A program made the position numbers and the translations under genes. Positions 32,732-41,099 of a stretch of DNA of 43,243 bases are shown one piece after another; within the stretch, counting starts at the first letter, position 1; every line of letters starts with the position of its first letter. This DNA comes from Bacteroidota bacterium (lineage in GTDB: Bacteria > Bacteroidota > Bacteroidia > Bacteroidales > Prolixibacteraceae). The notes beneath the pieces were generated by a model that worked only from the letters and a program-made list of their open reading frames with translations, was not told the DNA's origin and made no database searches. The stretch is taken from NCBI GenBank assembly GCA_030698405.1, contig JAUYMU010000064.1:1-43243 (forward strand). The letters are read 5' to 3'.

Positions 32732-34069
32732 ATGAAAAAGCTTTTTTTTCTTTCTTTCATCCTGATTTTTGTTGCAACTGCTGGTGCACAAACTGTTGAT
32801 AAAAAATGGGGGTTCGGCGCAGGATTAGGGGCTTATGGCACAATCGACAATTCAGGCATTGGCCTGATGCCCGAATTATACCTAAGCCGATACCTTAGCC
32901 CGCGGTTCGACATTATGCTTAAAAATGACCTTGGACTTTTCAGGTCAGATTTGATAAATGATCTCGATTTAGCCAATCCGTTACTCAATCTGCGGTTAAA
33001 ACTTTCAAATGAAACCACGAACTTTCGTCCGTACCTATTTGCCGGACCGGGGTTTTTAGCCGATAACAATGAATCAGGAGTGAACTTTAATTTAGGATTG
33101 GGAGCTAAGTATTATTTCACTCCCAAAACTGCATTTTATTTAGATGCCGGTTATATCAGCGGAATAGAAATAACCAGGGGCTTGGAAAAGGTAACAGATA
33201 ACTTTTGGAAAGCCACCCTGGGAATGGAATTTGATTTTGGAAAAACAAAGGATTCGGACATGGATGGCGTGTCAGATAAAAAAGACAAATGCCCTGACAC
33301 TCCCGCCGGCGTTGCGGTTGATGCAGATGGATGCCCGCTGGATACTGATGGTGACGGTGTCCCTGATCATTTGGACGATTGTCCGACTGTTGCAGGATTA
33401 ACTTCGCTGAAAGGTTGTCCCGACAGGGATAAAGACGGCGTTGCCGACAAAGACGATGATTGTCCGGATGAATTCGGTTTTGCCAGCCTTAAAGGATGCC
33501 CCGATGCTGATGGCGACGGCGTTGCCGACAAAGATGACAAATGTCCGGATACTCCAAAAGGCTGGAAAGTAGATGCTTCAGGCTGCCCGTTTGATACTGA
33601 TAAAGATGGTTTATTTGATGAAGAAGACGATTGCCCAACAGTTGCCGGGCCAAAAGAGAATAAAGGTTGTCCGGTAAAGGTGGTTGAGAAAAAGGAGATA
33701 ACAATTGACCAGATTGAAATTCAAAACATTCAGGCTACGCCAATTCATTTTTTATCGGATAAAAGTTACGTGACCGACTACTCGAAAGGAATCCTCGATA
33801 AACTGATCAAAACGCTGAACGAAAACAAAGACTACAACGTCAATATCTTCGGTCATACCGATAGTCAGGGTTCTGATGGATACAATATAAATCTGGCAAA
33901 AGAACGGATTGAATCAACAATCAAATACCTTGAATCAAAAGGCATTTCGGCCAATCGCATTATACATCAAAAAGCTTTTGGAAAAGCAAAACCAATTGCC
34001 AGCAACAAAACTCCGGAAGGTCGTTTGCAGAACCGCCGTGTTGAATTCGAAATTTTCAAGATGAAGTAA
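32732..34069 (+). CDS. OmpA-family protein with thrombospondin type-3 repeats (copy 2)
   Basis: A 445-residue paralogue of the preceding gene with the same order: signal peptide (MKKLFFLSFILIFVATAGAQ), barrel (about 20-170), type-3 repeats (about 175-315) and OmpA domain (about 330-445; Asp and Arg in FGHTDSQGSDGYNINLAKER). The barrel is very similar to copy 1. The repeat region differs: it has an extra DRDKDGVADKDDDCPDEFG unit and lacks one PAGVVVDKDGCP unit. The linker differs too (VVEKKEITIDQIEIQNIQ). A terminator between the copies indicates separate transcripts. ATG at 32732. Confidence 0.92.
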   Translation: MKKLFFLSFILIFVATAGAQTVDKKWGFGAGLGAYGTIDNSGIGLMPELYLSRYLSPRFDIMLKNDLGLFRSDLINDLDLANPLLNLRLKLSNETTNFRPYLFAGPGFLADNNESGVNFNLGLGAKYYFTPKTAFYLDAGYISGIEITRGLEKVTDNFWKATLGMEFDFGKTKDSDMDGVSDKKDKCPDTPAGVAVDADGCPLDTDGDGVPDHLDDCPTVAGLTSLKGCPDRDKDGVADKDDDCPDEFGFASLKGCPDADGDGVADKDDKCPDTPKGWKVDASGCPFDTDKDGLFDEEDDCPTVAGPKENKGCPVKVVEKKEITIDQIEIQNIQATPIHFLSDKSYVTDYSKGILDKLIKTLNENKDYNVNIFGHTDSQGSDGYNINLAKERIESTIKYLESKGISANRIIHQKAFGKAKPIASNKTPEGRLQNRRVEFEIFKMK

Positions 34070-34103
34070 AAACTTGAAAAGGTTCCAGATTTCAAATTAT
34101 ATC

Positions 34104-34140
34104 AAAAGCCCTGTCTATTCAATTAGATAGGGCTTTTTCT
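34104..34140 (+). terminator. Terminator after OmpA copy 2
   Basis: AAAAGCCCTGTCTA and TAGATAGGGCTTTT pair with one mismatched position, followed by TCTTTTT. Confidence 0.85.
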
Positions 34141-34173
34141 TTTTAATCATTCATTATCCTGCCGAAATTCAAA

Positions 34174-34181
34174 TATCTTTG
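34174..34181 (+). promoter_or_regulatory. -7 promoter box for argS
   Basis: TATCTTTG followed by TCGCAC is a perfect TAnnTTTG box, 28 bases before the ATG. Confidence 0.6.
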
Positions 34182-34209
34182 TCGCACAAATTTCAAAACA
34201 AAAAAAATA

Positions 34210-36003
34210 ATGTCGATTGAACTGATTATACGCGAACAGATCGTTGAAGCGATTGAAAAATGCTACCAGCAAAAAATAGAACCAAGCCTCGTACAATTAC
34301 AAAATACAAGAAAAGAATTTGATGGCGATATTACTATCGTGGTGTTTCCATTTGTTCGGATATCGAAAAAATCGCCGGAACAAACTGCCTCCGAAATTGG
34401 CGATTATCTTCAGCAAAATGTCACCGAAGTCAGCTCTTACAATGTTGTTAAAGGCTTTCTAAATCTTGTCATTTCTGCTGATTATTGGATTTCAATTCTT
34501 AATTCGGTTACCTCTTCTGAAAAATATGGGATTACCGAAGCCACCGAATCATCCAAACTGGTAATGGTGGAATATTCGTCGCCCAACACCAACAAACCTT
34601 TGCATTTGGGGCATATCCGCAACAACTTGCTTGGATTTTCACTCGGCGAAATTCTGAAAGCAAACGGCAACAAGGTGGTGAAAACCAACATTGTGAACGA
34701 CCGTGGTATTCATATCTGCAAGTCGATGTATGCATGGAAAATGTGGGGCAACGGACAAACTCCCGAAAACACCGGTATCAAAGGCGATCATCTGGTAGGC
34801 AAGTACTACGTGAAATTCGATCAGGAATATAAACAGGAAATCGCCACTTTGATCGAACAAGGAGAAACCAAAGAAAATGCTGAGCAAAATGCACCATCGA
34901 TGCAAGGAGCCCGCGAAATGCTGCTGAAATGGGAAGCCAAAGATCCGGAAACCATCCAACTTTGGGAAACCATGAACAGCTGGGTTTACGCCGGGTTCGA
35001 TGTTACTTACAAAGAACTGGGCGTTGATTTCGACAAAATATACTACGAATCGGAAACCTACCTGTATGGAAAAGATGAAGTTTTGCGTGGCTTGGCCGAA
35101 GGCGTTTTCTACCAGAAAGAAGATTCCTCGATTTGGGCTGACCTGACCGCCGAAGGACTTGATCAGAAAATATTGCTCCGCAGCGATGGCACCTCGGTTT
35201 ACATGACTCAGGACATCGGAACTGCCAAAGAACGTTACCAGGATTACCCAATCGACAAAATGATTTATGTTGTTGGAAACGAACAAAATTACCATTTCCA
35301 GGTATTGTCTATCCTGCTCGACAAACTGGGTTTCGAATTCGGTAAAGGTCTTCACCATTTCTCCTACGGAATGGTCGAACTTCCGCAGGGAAAAATGAAA
35401 TCACGCGAGGGAACTGTGGTCGATGCTGACGATTTGGTGGCCGGAATGATTGAAGTTTCAAAGAAAACTTCCGAAGAATTGGGCAAACTGGAAGGCTACA
35501 CTCCCGAACAGGCTGCCGAAACTTACCGCATGATCGCATTGGGAGCGCTAAAATATTTTATACTGAAGGTCGATCCAAAGAAAAACATGCTGTTCAATCC
35601 TGAAGAATCCATTGATTTTAATGGCAATACCGGCCCGTTTATTCAATATACCTATGCACGTATCCGCTCAATTTTGCGCAAGGCTGCCGACCGTAAAATA
35701 GAATTGAACCACACGGTGGTAATGAACTCAGTACCTGGAACAAAGGAATTGCAATTAATTAAATTGGTTTCGCAATTCCCTGTTGCGGTGAAAGAAGCAG
35801 GCGAAAGTTACAGTCCTGCCCTGATTGCCAACTATGTATATGAACTGGTAAAGGAATTTAACCAGTTCTACCACGAAGCTCCAATCCTGATCGAGGAAAA
35901 CGAAGAAATACGAAACCTTCGCCTTGTAATTGCTGAAAACGTTGGCAAAGTAATAAAAACAGGAATGAAACTTTTGGGCATTGATGTGCCGGAAAGAATG
36001 TAG
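34210..36003 (+). CDS. argS: Arginyl-tRNA synthetase
   Basis: ArgS charges tRNA-Arg. The 597-residue class I synthetase has an N-terminal additional domain (about 1-110), the catalytic HIGH-type motif HLGHIRNN in SSPNTNKPLHLGH, and the KMSKS-like KMKSREGTVVDADDL. NTGPFIQYTYARIRSILRKA starts the C-terminal anticodon-binding DALR domain. Length and motifs are normal. ATG at 34210, preceded by an A-rich leader. It is convergent with uvrB, sharing a strong terminator. Confidence 0.97.
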   Translation: MSIELIIREQIVEAIEKCYQQKIEPSLVQLQNTRKEFDGDITIVVFPFVRISKKSPEQTASEIGDYLQQNVTEVSSYNVVKGFLNLVISADYWISILNSVTSSEKYGITEATESSKLVMVEYSSPNTNKPLHLGHIRNNLLGFSLGEILKANGNKVVKTNIVNDRGIHICKSMYAWKMWGNGQTPENTGIKGDHLVGKYYVKFDQEYKQEIATLIEQGETKENAEQNAPSMQGAREMLLKWEAKDPETIQLWETMNSWVYAGFDVTYKELGVDFDKIYYESETYLYGKDEVLRGLAEGVFYQKEDSSIWADLTAEGLDQKILLRSDGTSVYMTQDIGTAKERYQDYPIDKMIYVVGNEQNYHFQVLSILLDKLGFEFGKGLHHFSYGMVELPQGKMKSREGTVVDADDLVAGMIEVSKKTSEELGKLEGYTPEQAAETYRMIALGALKYFILKVDPKKNMLFNPEESIDFNGNTGPFIQYTYARIRSILRKAADRKIELNHTVVMNSVPGTKELQLIKLVSQFPVAVKEAGESYSPALIANYVYELVKEFNQFYHEAPILIEENEEIRNLRLVIAENVGKVIKTGMKLLGIDVPERM

Positions 36004-36039
36004 AAAGACTTGGAAGTCCGGAGACGGAAGTCAGAAGAT

Positions 36040-36077
36040 AAAAGCCCCGAAAATCAGCAATGGTTTCCGGGGCTTTT
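36040..36077. terminator. Bidirectional terminator between argS and uvrB
   Basis: AAAAGCCCCG (36040-36049) and CGGGGCTTTT (36068-36077) make a strong stem with A/T flanks between convergent genes. It lies 36 bases after argS and ends 4 bases before the uvrB stop. Confidence 0.9.
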
Positions 36078-36081
36078 GCGT

Positions 36082-38106
36082 TTACTTCCCCTTTTCCTTT
36101 AGTATCTCCTGAAATCTGTACATTTCATCCCGTAATCGGGCAGCTTCGTAGAAGTCGAGTTCTTTGGCGGCGCCTTCCATATCTTTTTTGAGTTTGGCAA
36201 TCGCTTTTTCAAGGGCGGGCGCACTCATGTACTGAACCACCGGATCGGCTGCCAGATTGGTTGGTTCGTCGCCGCTGTAGCCTTTTACTTTTACCTTCAT
36301 ACCAACACTGGCATAGCCCACAATTTCGCGGCTCGACTTGATGATTTGAGTTGGTGTAATATCGTTTTCGATGTTATATTTAGTTTGTTTTTCACGCCGG
36401 TAATTCGTAGAGTCAATGGTTCGCTGCATCGAGTTGGTTATTTTATCGGCATACATAATCACCATTCCGTTCAGGTTTCGGGCAGCACGGCCAGCAGTTT
36501 GTGTAAGCGAACGCTCCGAACGCAGGAATCCTTCCTTGTCAGCATCTAAAATGGCTACCAGCGAAACTTCGGGCAAATCCAATCCTTCGCGCAGCAGATT
36601 GATACCCACCAACACATCAAATTCACCTTTTCGCAAATCTTCCAAAATTTGAATACGGTCGAGTGTTTCAACATCAGAGTGAATGTACCGTGTTTTTACT
36701 CCCATATTGGCCAGATAGCTGCTCAGCTCTTCTGCCATTCGTTTGGTCAGCGTGGTTACCAGCACACGCTCATTGCGTTCGATTCGCAAGTGAATTTCGT
36801 GCATCAAGTTATCAATCTGGTTGATACTTGGTCGGACATCAATAATCGGATCGAGCAATCCGGTTGGACGGATGACTTGTTCTACCACAACTCCCTCGGA
36901 TTTTGCAAGTTCATAGTCGGCAGGCGTGGCGCTTACAAAAACGGTTTGATCCACCACACTTTCAAATTCGTCGAAAGTCAACGGGCGGTTGTCTATGGCA
37001 GCCGGAAGCCGCCAACCGTATTCCACCAGGTTGATTTTTCGCGAACGGTCGCCACCGAACATTGCCTTTATTTGGGGCAAAGTCACGTGACTTTCATCAA
37101 TTATGGTCACAAAATCATCAGGAAAATAATCGAGCAGGCAGAAAGGCCGCGAACCCGCTACCCTACCGTCGAAATACCTCGAATAGTTTTCAACCCCCGG
37201 GCAATAGCCCAGTTCACGCATCATTTCAAGATCGTATTCTACACGCTCCAAAATACGTTTGGCTTCCAGCGGTTTGCCAATTTCCTTGAAAAAATCGACC
37301 TGTTTCACCAGATCATCCTGAATCTGCCGAATGGCCAGTTGCATGCGCTCTTTGGTGGTCACGAACATATTGGCCGGATAAATCACTGCCAAATCAAGCG
37401 ATTCGATGGTTCCACCGCCAACCGGATCGAAAGAATAAATTTCTTCAATATCATCGCCCCAGAAAACAATCCGGAAAGCAATATCGGCATACGCCGGAAA
37501 AACATCCACTGAATCGCCTTTTACCCTGAAATTTCCACGGTTGAATTCCACTTCGTTGCGCGAATAAAGTGCATCCACCAATTTCCGGAGAAACACATTG
37601 CGACTGATGGTTTCTCCTTTTGAAACTTTGGTCACATTGGCATGAAAATCAGCAGGATTACCAATTCCATACAAACACGAAACCGACGAAACCACAATCA
37701 CATCGCGTCTTCCGGAGAGCAACGAAGAAGTTGTGCTTAGCCGGAGTTTTTCGATATCCTTGTTGATCGAAAGGTCTTTTTCGATGTAAGTATTTGTTGT
37801 CGGGAGGTAGGCTTCAGGCTGATAATAATCGTAATAGGAAACAAAATACTCGACGGCATTTTCAGGAAAAAACTGCTTCATTTCGCTGTACAACTGGGCA
37901 GCCAGCGTTTTATTGTGGCTTAAAACCAGGGCAGGACGTTGCACCTGTTCAATCACATTGGCCATGGTAAATGTTTTTCCAGAGCCGGTAACACCGAGCA
38001 GAGTCTGAAACGTTGAACCATTGCGCAAACCTTCGGTCAATTGCCTAATGGCTTCAGGCTGATCGCCGGTGGGCTGATATTCAGAAACAATTTTGAAAGC
38101 GTTCAC
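36082..38106 (-). CDS. uvrB: Excinuclease ABC subunit B
   Basis: UvrB is the damage-verifying helicase-like subunit of nucleotide excision repair. The 674-residue protein has Walker A GVTGSGKTFTMAN, the beta-hairpin region YYDYYQPEAYLP, the DEAD-like IIDESHV, helicase motifs VGINLLREGLDLPEV and QTAGRAARN, and a C-terminal UvrC-binding UVR motif (about 630-670). The length matches the family. The start is GTG at 38104-38106: an in-frame stop lies upstream with no ATG between, and MNAFKIVSEYQPTGDQPEAI fits the family N-terminus. Confidence 0.97.
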   Translation of the reverse strand: MNAFKIVSEYQPTGDQPEAIRQLTEGLRNGSTFQTLLGVTGSGKTFTMANVIEQVQRPALVLSHNKTLAAQLYSEMKQFFPENAVEYFVSYYDYYQPEAYLPTTNTYIEKDLSINKDIEKLRLSTTSSLLSGRRDVIVVSSVSCLYGIGNPADFHANVTKVSKGETISRNVFLRKLVDALYSRNEVEFNRGNFRVKGDSVDVFPAYADIAFRIVFWGDDIEEIYSFDPVGGGTIESLDLAVIYPANMFVTTKERMQLAIRQIQDDLVKQVDFFKEIGKPLEAKRILERVEYDLEMMRELGYCPGVENYSRYFDGRVAGSRPFCLLDYFPDDFVTIIDESHVTLPQIKAMFGGDRSRKINLVEYGWRLPAAIDNRPLTFDEFESVVDQTVFVSATPADYELAKSEGVVVEQVIRPTGLLDPIIDVRPSINQIDNLMHEIHLRIERNERVLVTTLTKRMAEELSSYLANMGVKTRYIHSDVETLDRIQILEDLRKGEFDVLVGINLLREGLDLPEVSLVAILDADKEGFLRSERSLTQTAGRAARNLNGMVIMYADKITNSMQRTIDSTNYRREKQTKYNIENDITPTQIIKSSREIVGYASVGMKVKVKGYSGDEPTNLAADPVVQYMSAPALEKAIAKLKKDMEGAAKELDFYEAARLRDEMYRFQEILKEKGK

Positions 38107-38133
38107 TTCTATTTTGGAGTATTATTTTTTAAG

Positions 38134-38290
38134 CTATTTATCTTTTAAACTTTCCAGCTTATTTGGACTTTGGCGACAATCGAAAATCGTATTTACTTTG
38201 ATAAGGTTATCATTAAAGCGATATATGATTTTGTAGTTTTTCTCAACAAGATAACGATATTCAAAAGCTCGGGCAGAGTGTTATTTCCAT
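38134..38290 (-). pseudogene. RelE/ParE-type toxin gene with internal deletion
   Basis: The minus strand encodes RAFEYRYLVEKNYKIIYRF...IFDCRQSPNKLESL and then stops at 38134-38136. This is the recognisable C-terminal half of RelE/ParE-family toxins (normally about 95-100 residues). The upstream half is missing. A plausible original start, ATG at 38288-38290 overlapping the end of the antitoxin gene, reads only MEITLCPSF before a stop, in another frame. The C-terminal part is instead in frame with the antitoxin stop codon TAA at 38281-38283. An internal deletion of roughly 130-150 bases with frame loss would explain this. The toxin should be inactive. Confidence 0.7.
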
Positions 38291-38523
38291 GTCTCTATGC
38301 TTTTAAGAAGGTCTTTGGTTTCGCTAAATCGCCCCTTCTTAAAATCATCTTCTGACTGGTCGATCCTTTTATTTAACTCATCCATTGTAAGTGGATCAAG
38401 TCCTTTGGAAATCTTTTTCTTTCTTTCTGAACCTAACAGTTTTTCAAGTTTATCGATAATTTCATCGTCGGCAATACGAAGAAATTCCTGAACAAATCTT
38501 AGTTTTCGATCTACTGTTGTCAT
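38281..38523 (-). CDS. Antitoxin-like protein paired with the toxin remnant
   Basis: An 80-residue, charged, helical protein (MTTVDRKLRFVQEFLRIADD start; KLLGSERKKK; DPLTMDELNKRIDQSEDDF). The shape and the following toxin remnant fit the antitoxin of a type II RelE/ParE-like module common in Bacteroidota, but no DNA-binding domain is evident. The frame is intact. The ATG at 38523 is chosen rather than a TTG 11 codons upstream. If the toxin is dead, the antitoxin is an orphan, perhaps retained to counter related toxins; that is speculation. Confidence 0.7.
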   Translation of the reverse strand: MTTVDRKLRFVQEFLRIADDEIIDKLEKLLGSERKKKISKGLDPLTMDELNKRIDQSEDDFKKGRFSETKDLLKSIETWK

Positions 38524-38583
38524 GATATTTTTTTTCAAAGATAACGAATTACTCAATCTCCCAACCTCACTTTTCTTCTCCTT

Positions 38584-39600
38584 CTATCTCACAATCATCC
38601 TAAAATACACAGGAAAATGATCGCTGACACCGCCAACATATTTATTTCCAACATAAGAGCGATTGGGCGTTTTGTCACCGTTTTTGTTGGTAAAAAGCAT
38701 CCAGTCGCTTTTATAAATATGACCTTTGGCATTTTCAACTTTCATCTTTTTACCCGAAATCATTTCTCCTGAAACAATCAGGTGGTCAAGCATGTTCCAT
38801 CCGCCATTGTAAAAATAAGTTCCGAGACCGGCAGTATCGTCGGGTATCATTAAATTCACCAGTTTTGCTCCTGAACTGGGCGATGCAGCGCCAAGGACCT
38901 CCGACAAACTTTTATTACCGGTTTCGTCGTTCATGTCGCCCATGATGATGATGCGGGCTTTCGGATCAACCTTCATCAACAGATCAACCCGTTGTTTCAG
39001 CACAGAAGCGGCCAACACACGTTTGGGTTCAGTTTTGTCTTCGCCGCCAATTCGCGATGGCCAGTGGTTCACAAAAATATGTACCGTTTCATTTTTTATT
39101 TTTCCAACTACATGCAAGATGTCGCGGGTTTTAAACTGCGGATCGTCACGAAAAATAACCGGCAAAGTTTCGTGCATGATTTCAGTAAAAGCATCAGTGC
39201 GATAAATCAAAGCCACATCAATTCCCCGGTAATCGGGACTTTCTTTGTGAACAATGGCGTATTTGTGGTCTTTAAATGCAGCCGTCCGGATTAAATCCTC
39301 AAGTACGGTTCGGTTCTCCACTTCAATCAAGCCAACTATTTCAGGCATTTCCAGCGGATTAACTTCCGAAATTACTTTTGCCAGATCATCAAGTTTTTTC
39401 TGGTACCGCTCGTTGTTCCACATTTTTTCACTTTCCGGAAGAAATTCTTCATCGGGAACATTCGGATCGTCCACTGTATCAAATAGATTCTCTACATTGT
39501 ACGAAACAACTGTGTATTCATTCCGGAGATTATTTTTCTGCGCAGAACAAGAACCCGAAACCCATGAAACAACAACCAGCAACCAAATAATTTTTCTCAT
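38584..39600 (-). CDS. Endonuclease/exonuclease/phosphatase-family lipoprotein
   Basis: A 338-residue protein with an N-terminal lipoprotein signal (MRKIIWLLVVVSWVSGSC, Cys at residue 18) and an EEP-fold domain. Motifs are VVSYNVENLFD, GLIEVENR, RGIDVALIYR, FVNHWPSR, IIMGDMND, MLDHLIVSG and GVSDHFPVYF, which supply the DNase I-like metal and catalytic residues. The location outside the cytoplasm suggests nucleic-acid or phosphate-ester scavenging. The substrate is unknown. It starts 3 bases after the HAD gene, so the two are probably an operon. Confidence 0.9.
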   Translation of the reverse strand: MRKIIWLLVVVSWVSGSCSAQKNNLRNEYTVVSYNVENLFDTVDDPNVPDEEFLPESEKMWNNERYQKKLDDLAKVISEVNPLEMPEIVGLIEVENRTVLEDLIRTAAFKDHKYAIVHKESPDYRGIDVALIYRTDAFTEIMHETLPVIFRDDPQFKTRDILHVVGKIKNETVHIFVNHWPSRIGGEDKTEPKRVLAASVLKQRVDLLMKVDPKARIIIMGDMNDETGNKSLSEVLGAASPSSGAKLVNLMIPDDTAGLGTYFYNGGWNMLDHLIVSGEMISGKKMKVENAKGHIYKSDWMLFTNKNGDKTPNRSYVGNKYVGGVSDHFPVYFRMIVR

Positions 39601-39603
39601 AAC

Positions 39604-40212
39604 TTAAATTCCTATCGTAACTTCGTAATATTCTGTAACATCCACAACCATCATTCCGGCAGTTTTTGCAGCCTGAATACCCAAAACGCCATCTTCAAAA
39701 ACTTCACAATCTTCAGGATTTACGCCCATCAGTTCGGCACATCTAACAAATGTTTCTGGATGTGGTTTAAAATTCGAAACATCTTCGCTGGTCACCAAAA
39801 TATCGAAATAATCCTGCAAGCCAATAATTCCAAGGGTTTTCAGCGATAATCGCCTTGAACCGCCTGTTCCGACCGCCATTGGGAATTTTCCATGATATTC
39901 ACGTACCAGATCGGTAATGATTTTTATTTCAGGAGTGAGATGCATGTTTTTTTCAAACTCGGCTTCCTTGATATCGCCCAATTCCTTTGGGTCGATGTTT
40001 TTGCCAAATAGCTGGTTGAGTTTTTCCACCGTTGGATAAAGTGGAATTCCGGCAAGCTGTGAAAATAATTCAGTACTAAAATCGATACCAAATTTGGCTG
40101 CGGCATTTTTCCAGGCTGTATAATGAATTGGCATGGTGTCGGCCAAAGTTCCGTCAAGGTCAAAAATCAGCGCTTTTGCTTTCGGATTAATCTTTAAATC
40201 TGTTTTTATCAT
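39604..40212 (-). CDS. HAD-family phosphatase (beta-phosphoglucomutase/YqaB-like)
   Basis: A 202-residue HAD hydrolase: motif I FDLDGTLADT, a cap domain (about residues 25-95; TELFSQLAGIPLYPTVEKLNQ), motif II VGTGGS, motif III KPHPETF and motif IV FEDGVLGIQAAKTAGM. It resembles YqaB-type sugar-phosphate phosphatases and beta-phosphoglucomutases; the true substrate cannot be told from sequence. The ATG at 40212 is used over an adjacent GTG. It is the first gene of a pair with the EEP lipoprotein. Confidence 0.9.
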   Translation of the reverse strand: MIKTDLKINPKAKALIFDLDGTLADTMPIHYTAWKNAAAKFGIDFSTELFSQLAGIPLYPTVEKLNQLFGKNIDPKELGDIKEAEFEKNMHLTPEIKIITDLVREYHGKFPMAVGTGGSRRLSLKTLGIIGLQDYFDILVTSEDVSNFKPHPETFVRCAELMGVNPEDCEVFEDGVLGIQAAKTAGMMVVDVTEYYEVTIGI

Positions 40213-40324
40213 CACTTATTTTTCTGATTTGCGGCAAAAATAACCATTTAAAACAGAAGATGAGTTTTATAGTTTTTTGTTTGACCGAAAATTAACAATT
40301 TTGCCTGACACAAAACACATTTAC

Positions 40325-40714
40325 ATGATTTCAAATTATTTACTTGGCCTCACCAGCATATCGCAATGGGGATTGTTTCTGGGAATTGCATTAATAATTT
40401 TTGGGTGGGTTGAAAAACGTGAGAAGTTAATCCTTTCAGGACAACTTGTTTTTATACTGATAGGCATAATGGCTGCATGGATATTATTGAACAACCTGAT
40501 TTATGTACCTGAAATTACTGACAACAATATTCCGAAACAACTTAAAGTACTTGCCTATTTTAAAGGTGTGACTGCATTTATGGGATTAACAGTTATTTCA
40601 ATTCTGCTGAAATCATTCAAACTTCGCTTTCACAAGGCCAGTGTTTTTATTCTGCTATTCTTTGCGTTGGCACTGTTTTTTATGGTATTCAACATCCAGC
40701 AGATGGCGGGCTAA
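40325..40714 (+). CDS. Small multi-pass membrane protein, unknown function
   Basis: A 129-residue protein I do not recognise, with four predicted membrane helices (about 10-27, 35-56, 75-95 and 105-125) and few loops. It opens MISNYLLGLTSISQWGLFLG and includes a short positively charged WVEKREKL loop. The ATG at 40325 is chosen because an upstream frame start adds only a charged, non-family-like segment. It is divergent from the HAD gene and is followed by a hairpin without a clear T-tract. No neighbour suggests a role. Confidence 0.65.
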   Translation: MISNYLLGLTSISQWGLFLGIALIIFGWVEKREKLILSGQLVFILIGIMAAWILLNNLIYVPEITDNNIPKQLKVLAYFKGVTAFMGLTVISILLKSFKLRFHKASVFILLFFALALFFMVFNIQQMAG

Positions 40715-40745
40715 AAGTATTAAATTCAGTAAAGGCAAAAACCAA

Positions 40746-40774
40746 GAATACCGTGAGTCAGACCCACGGTATTC
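40746..40774. terminator. Hairpin after the small membrane protein gene
   Basis: GAATACCGTG and CACGGTATTC form a stem with a 9-base loop 32 bases after the stop. There is no T-run on the plus strand. On the minus strand TTGGTTTTT follows, so it may instead terminate the leftward small-peptide transcript. Confidence 0.5.
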
Positions 40775-40852
40775 CCAAAAATTAGAAACTACGATTTGCA
40801 GCATAGTACCTTAAAAACTATTTGTAGAAAACAAAAAACTGAGCAATTGAAA

Positions 40853-40954
40853 CTAACTTGTAAAAACAAAAACTTTTAAAACTATCAAAATTACAACGAC
40901 TGACCCCCAGAATAGTGCCACCGCTAATCCTCCACTCATATTAATTTTCTTCAT
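40853..40954 (-). CDS. 33-residue single-helix membrane peptide
   Basis: A short open frame encodes MKKINMSGGLAVALFWGSVV... and ends in KVFVFTS: a charged N-terminus, a Gly-Gly turn and one hydrophobic helix of about 22 residues (9-30). Start ATG at 40952-40954, stop TAG at 40853-40855. The composition is that of a real small membrane protein rather than a random frame. It is divergent from the response-regulator gene 145 bases away, so it may be a target or modulator of that two-component system; that is inference. A hairpin at 40746-40774 could terminate its transcript. Confidence 0.6.
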   Translation of the reverse strand: MKKINMSGGLAVALFWGSVVVILIVLKVFVFTS

Positions 40955-41074
40955 TTTGGTATATTTTTTATTTATGAAAACAAATTTAAGCCTGAATTAT
41001 GAGACTGCCCGTTAGAGGATAATTAAAAAATTATTAGAATCTTATTAGAAAATATTTTCAAGCAAATTGTATTT

Positions 41075-41082
41075 TAGTTTTG
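41075..41082 (+). promoter_or_regulatory. -7 promoter box for the two-component operon
   Basis: TAGTTTTG matches TAnnTTTG and ends 17 bases before the response-regulator ATG. The leader would be very short. No clear -33 element was seen. Confidence 0.45.
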
Positions 41083-41099
41083 CAGTAAAAAGTTTAAAA

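Noticed and set aside
34639-35358. Long minus-strand frame (239 residues) inside argS
   Set aside because: It is antisense to the argS catalytic domain, Phe/Val-rich, with no domain or start signal.
36649-37512. Long plus-strand frame (287 residues) inside uvrB
   Set aside because: It lies wholly within the uvrB coding sequence on the opposite strand, with His/Phe/Asn-rich composition typical of antisense reading of a conserved gene.
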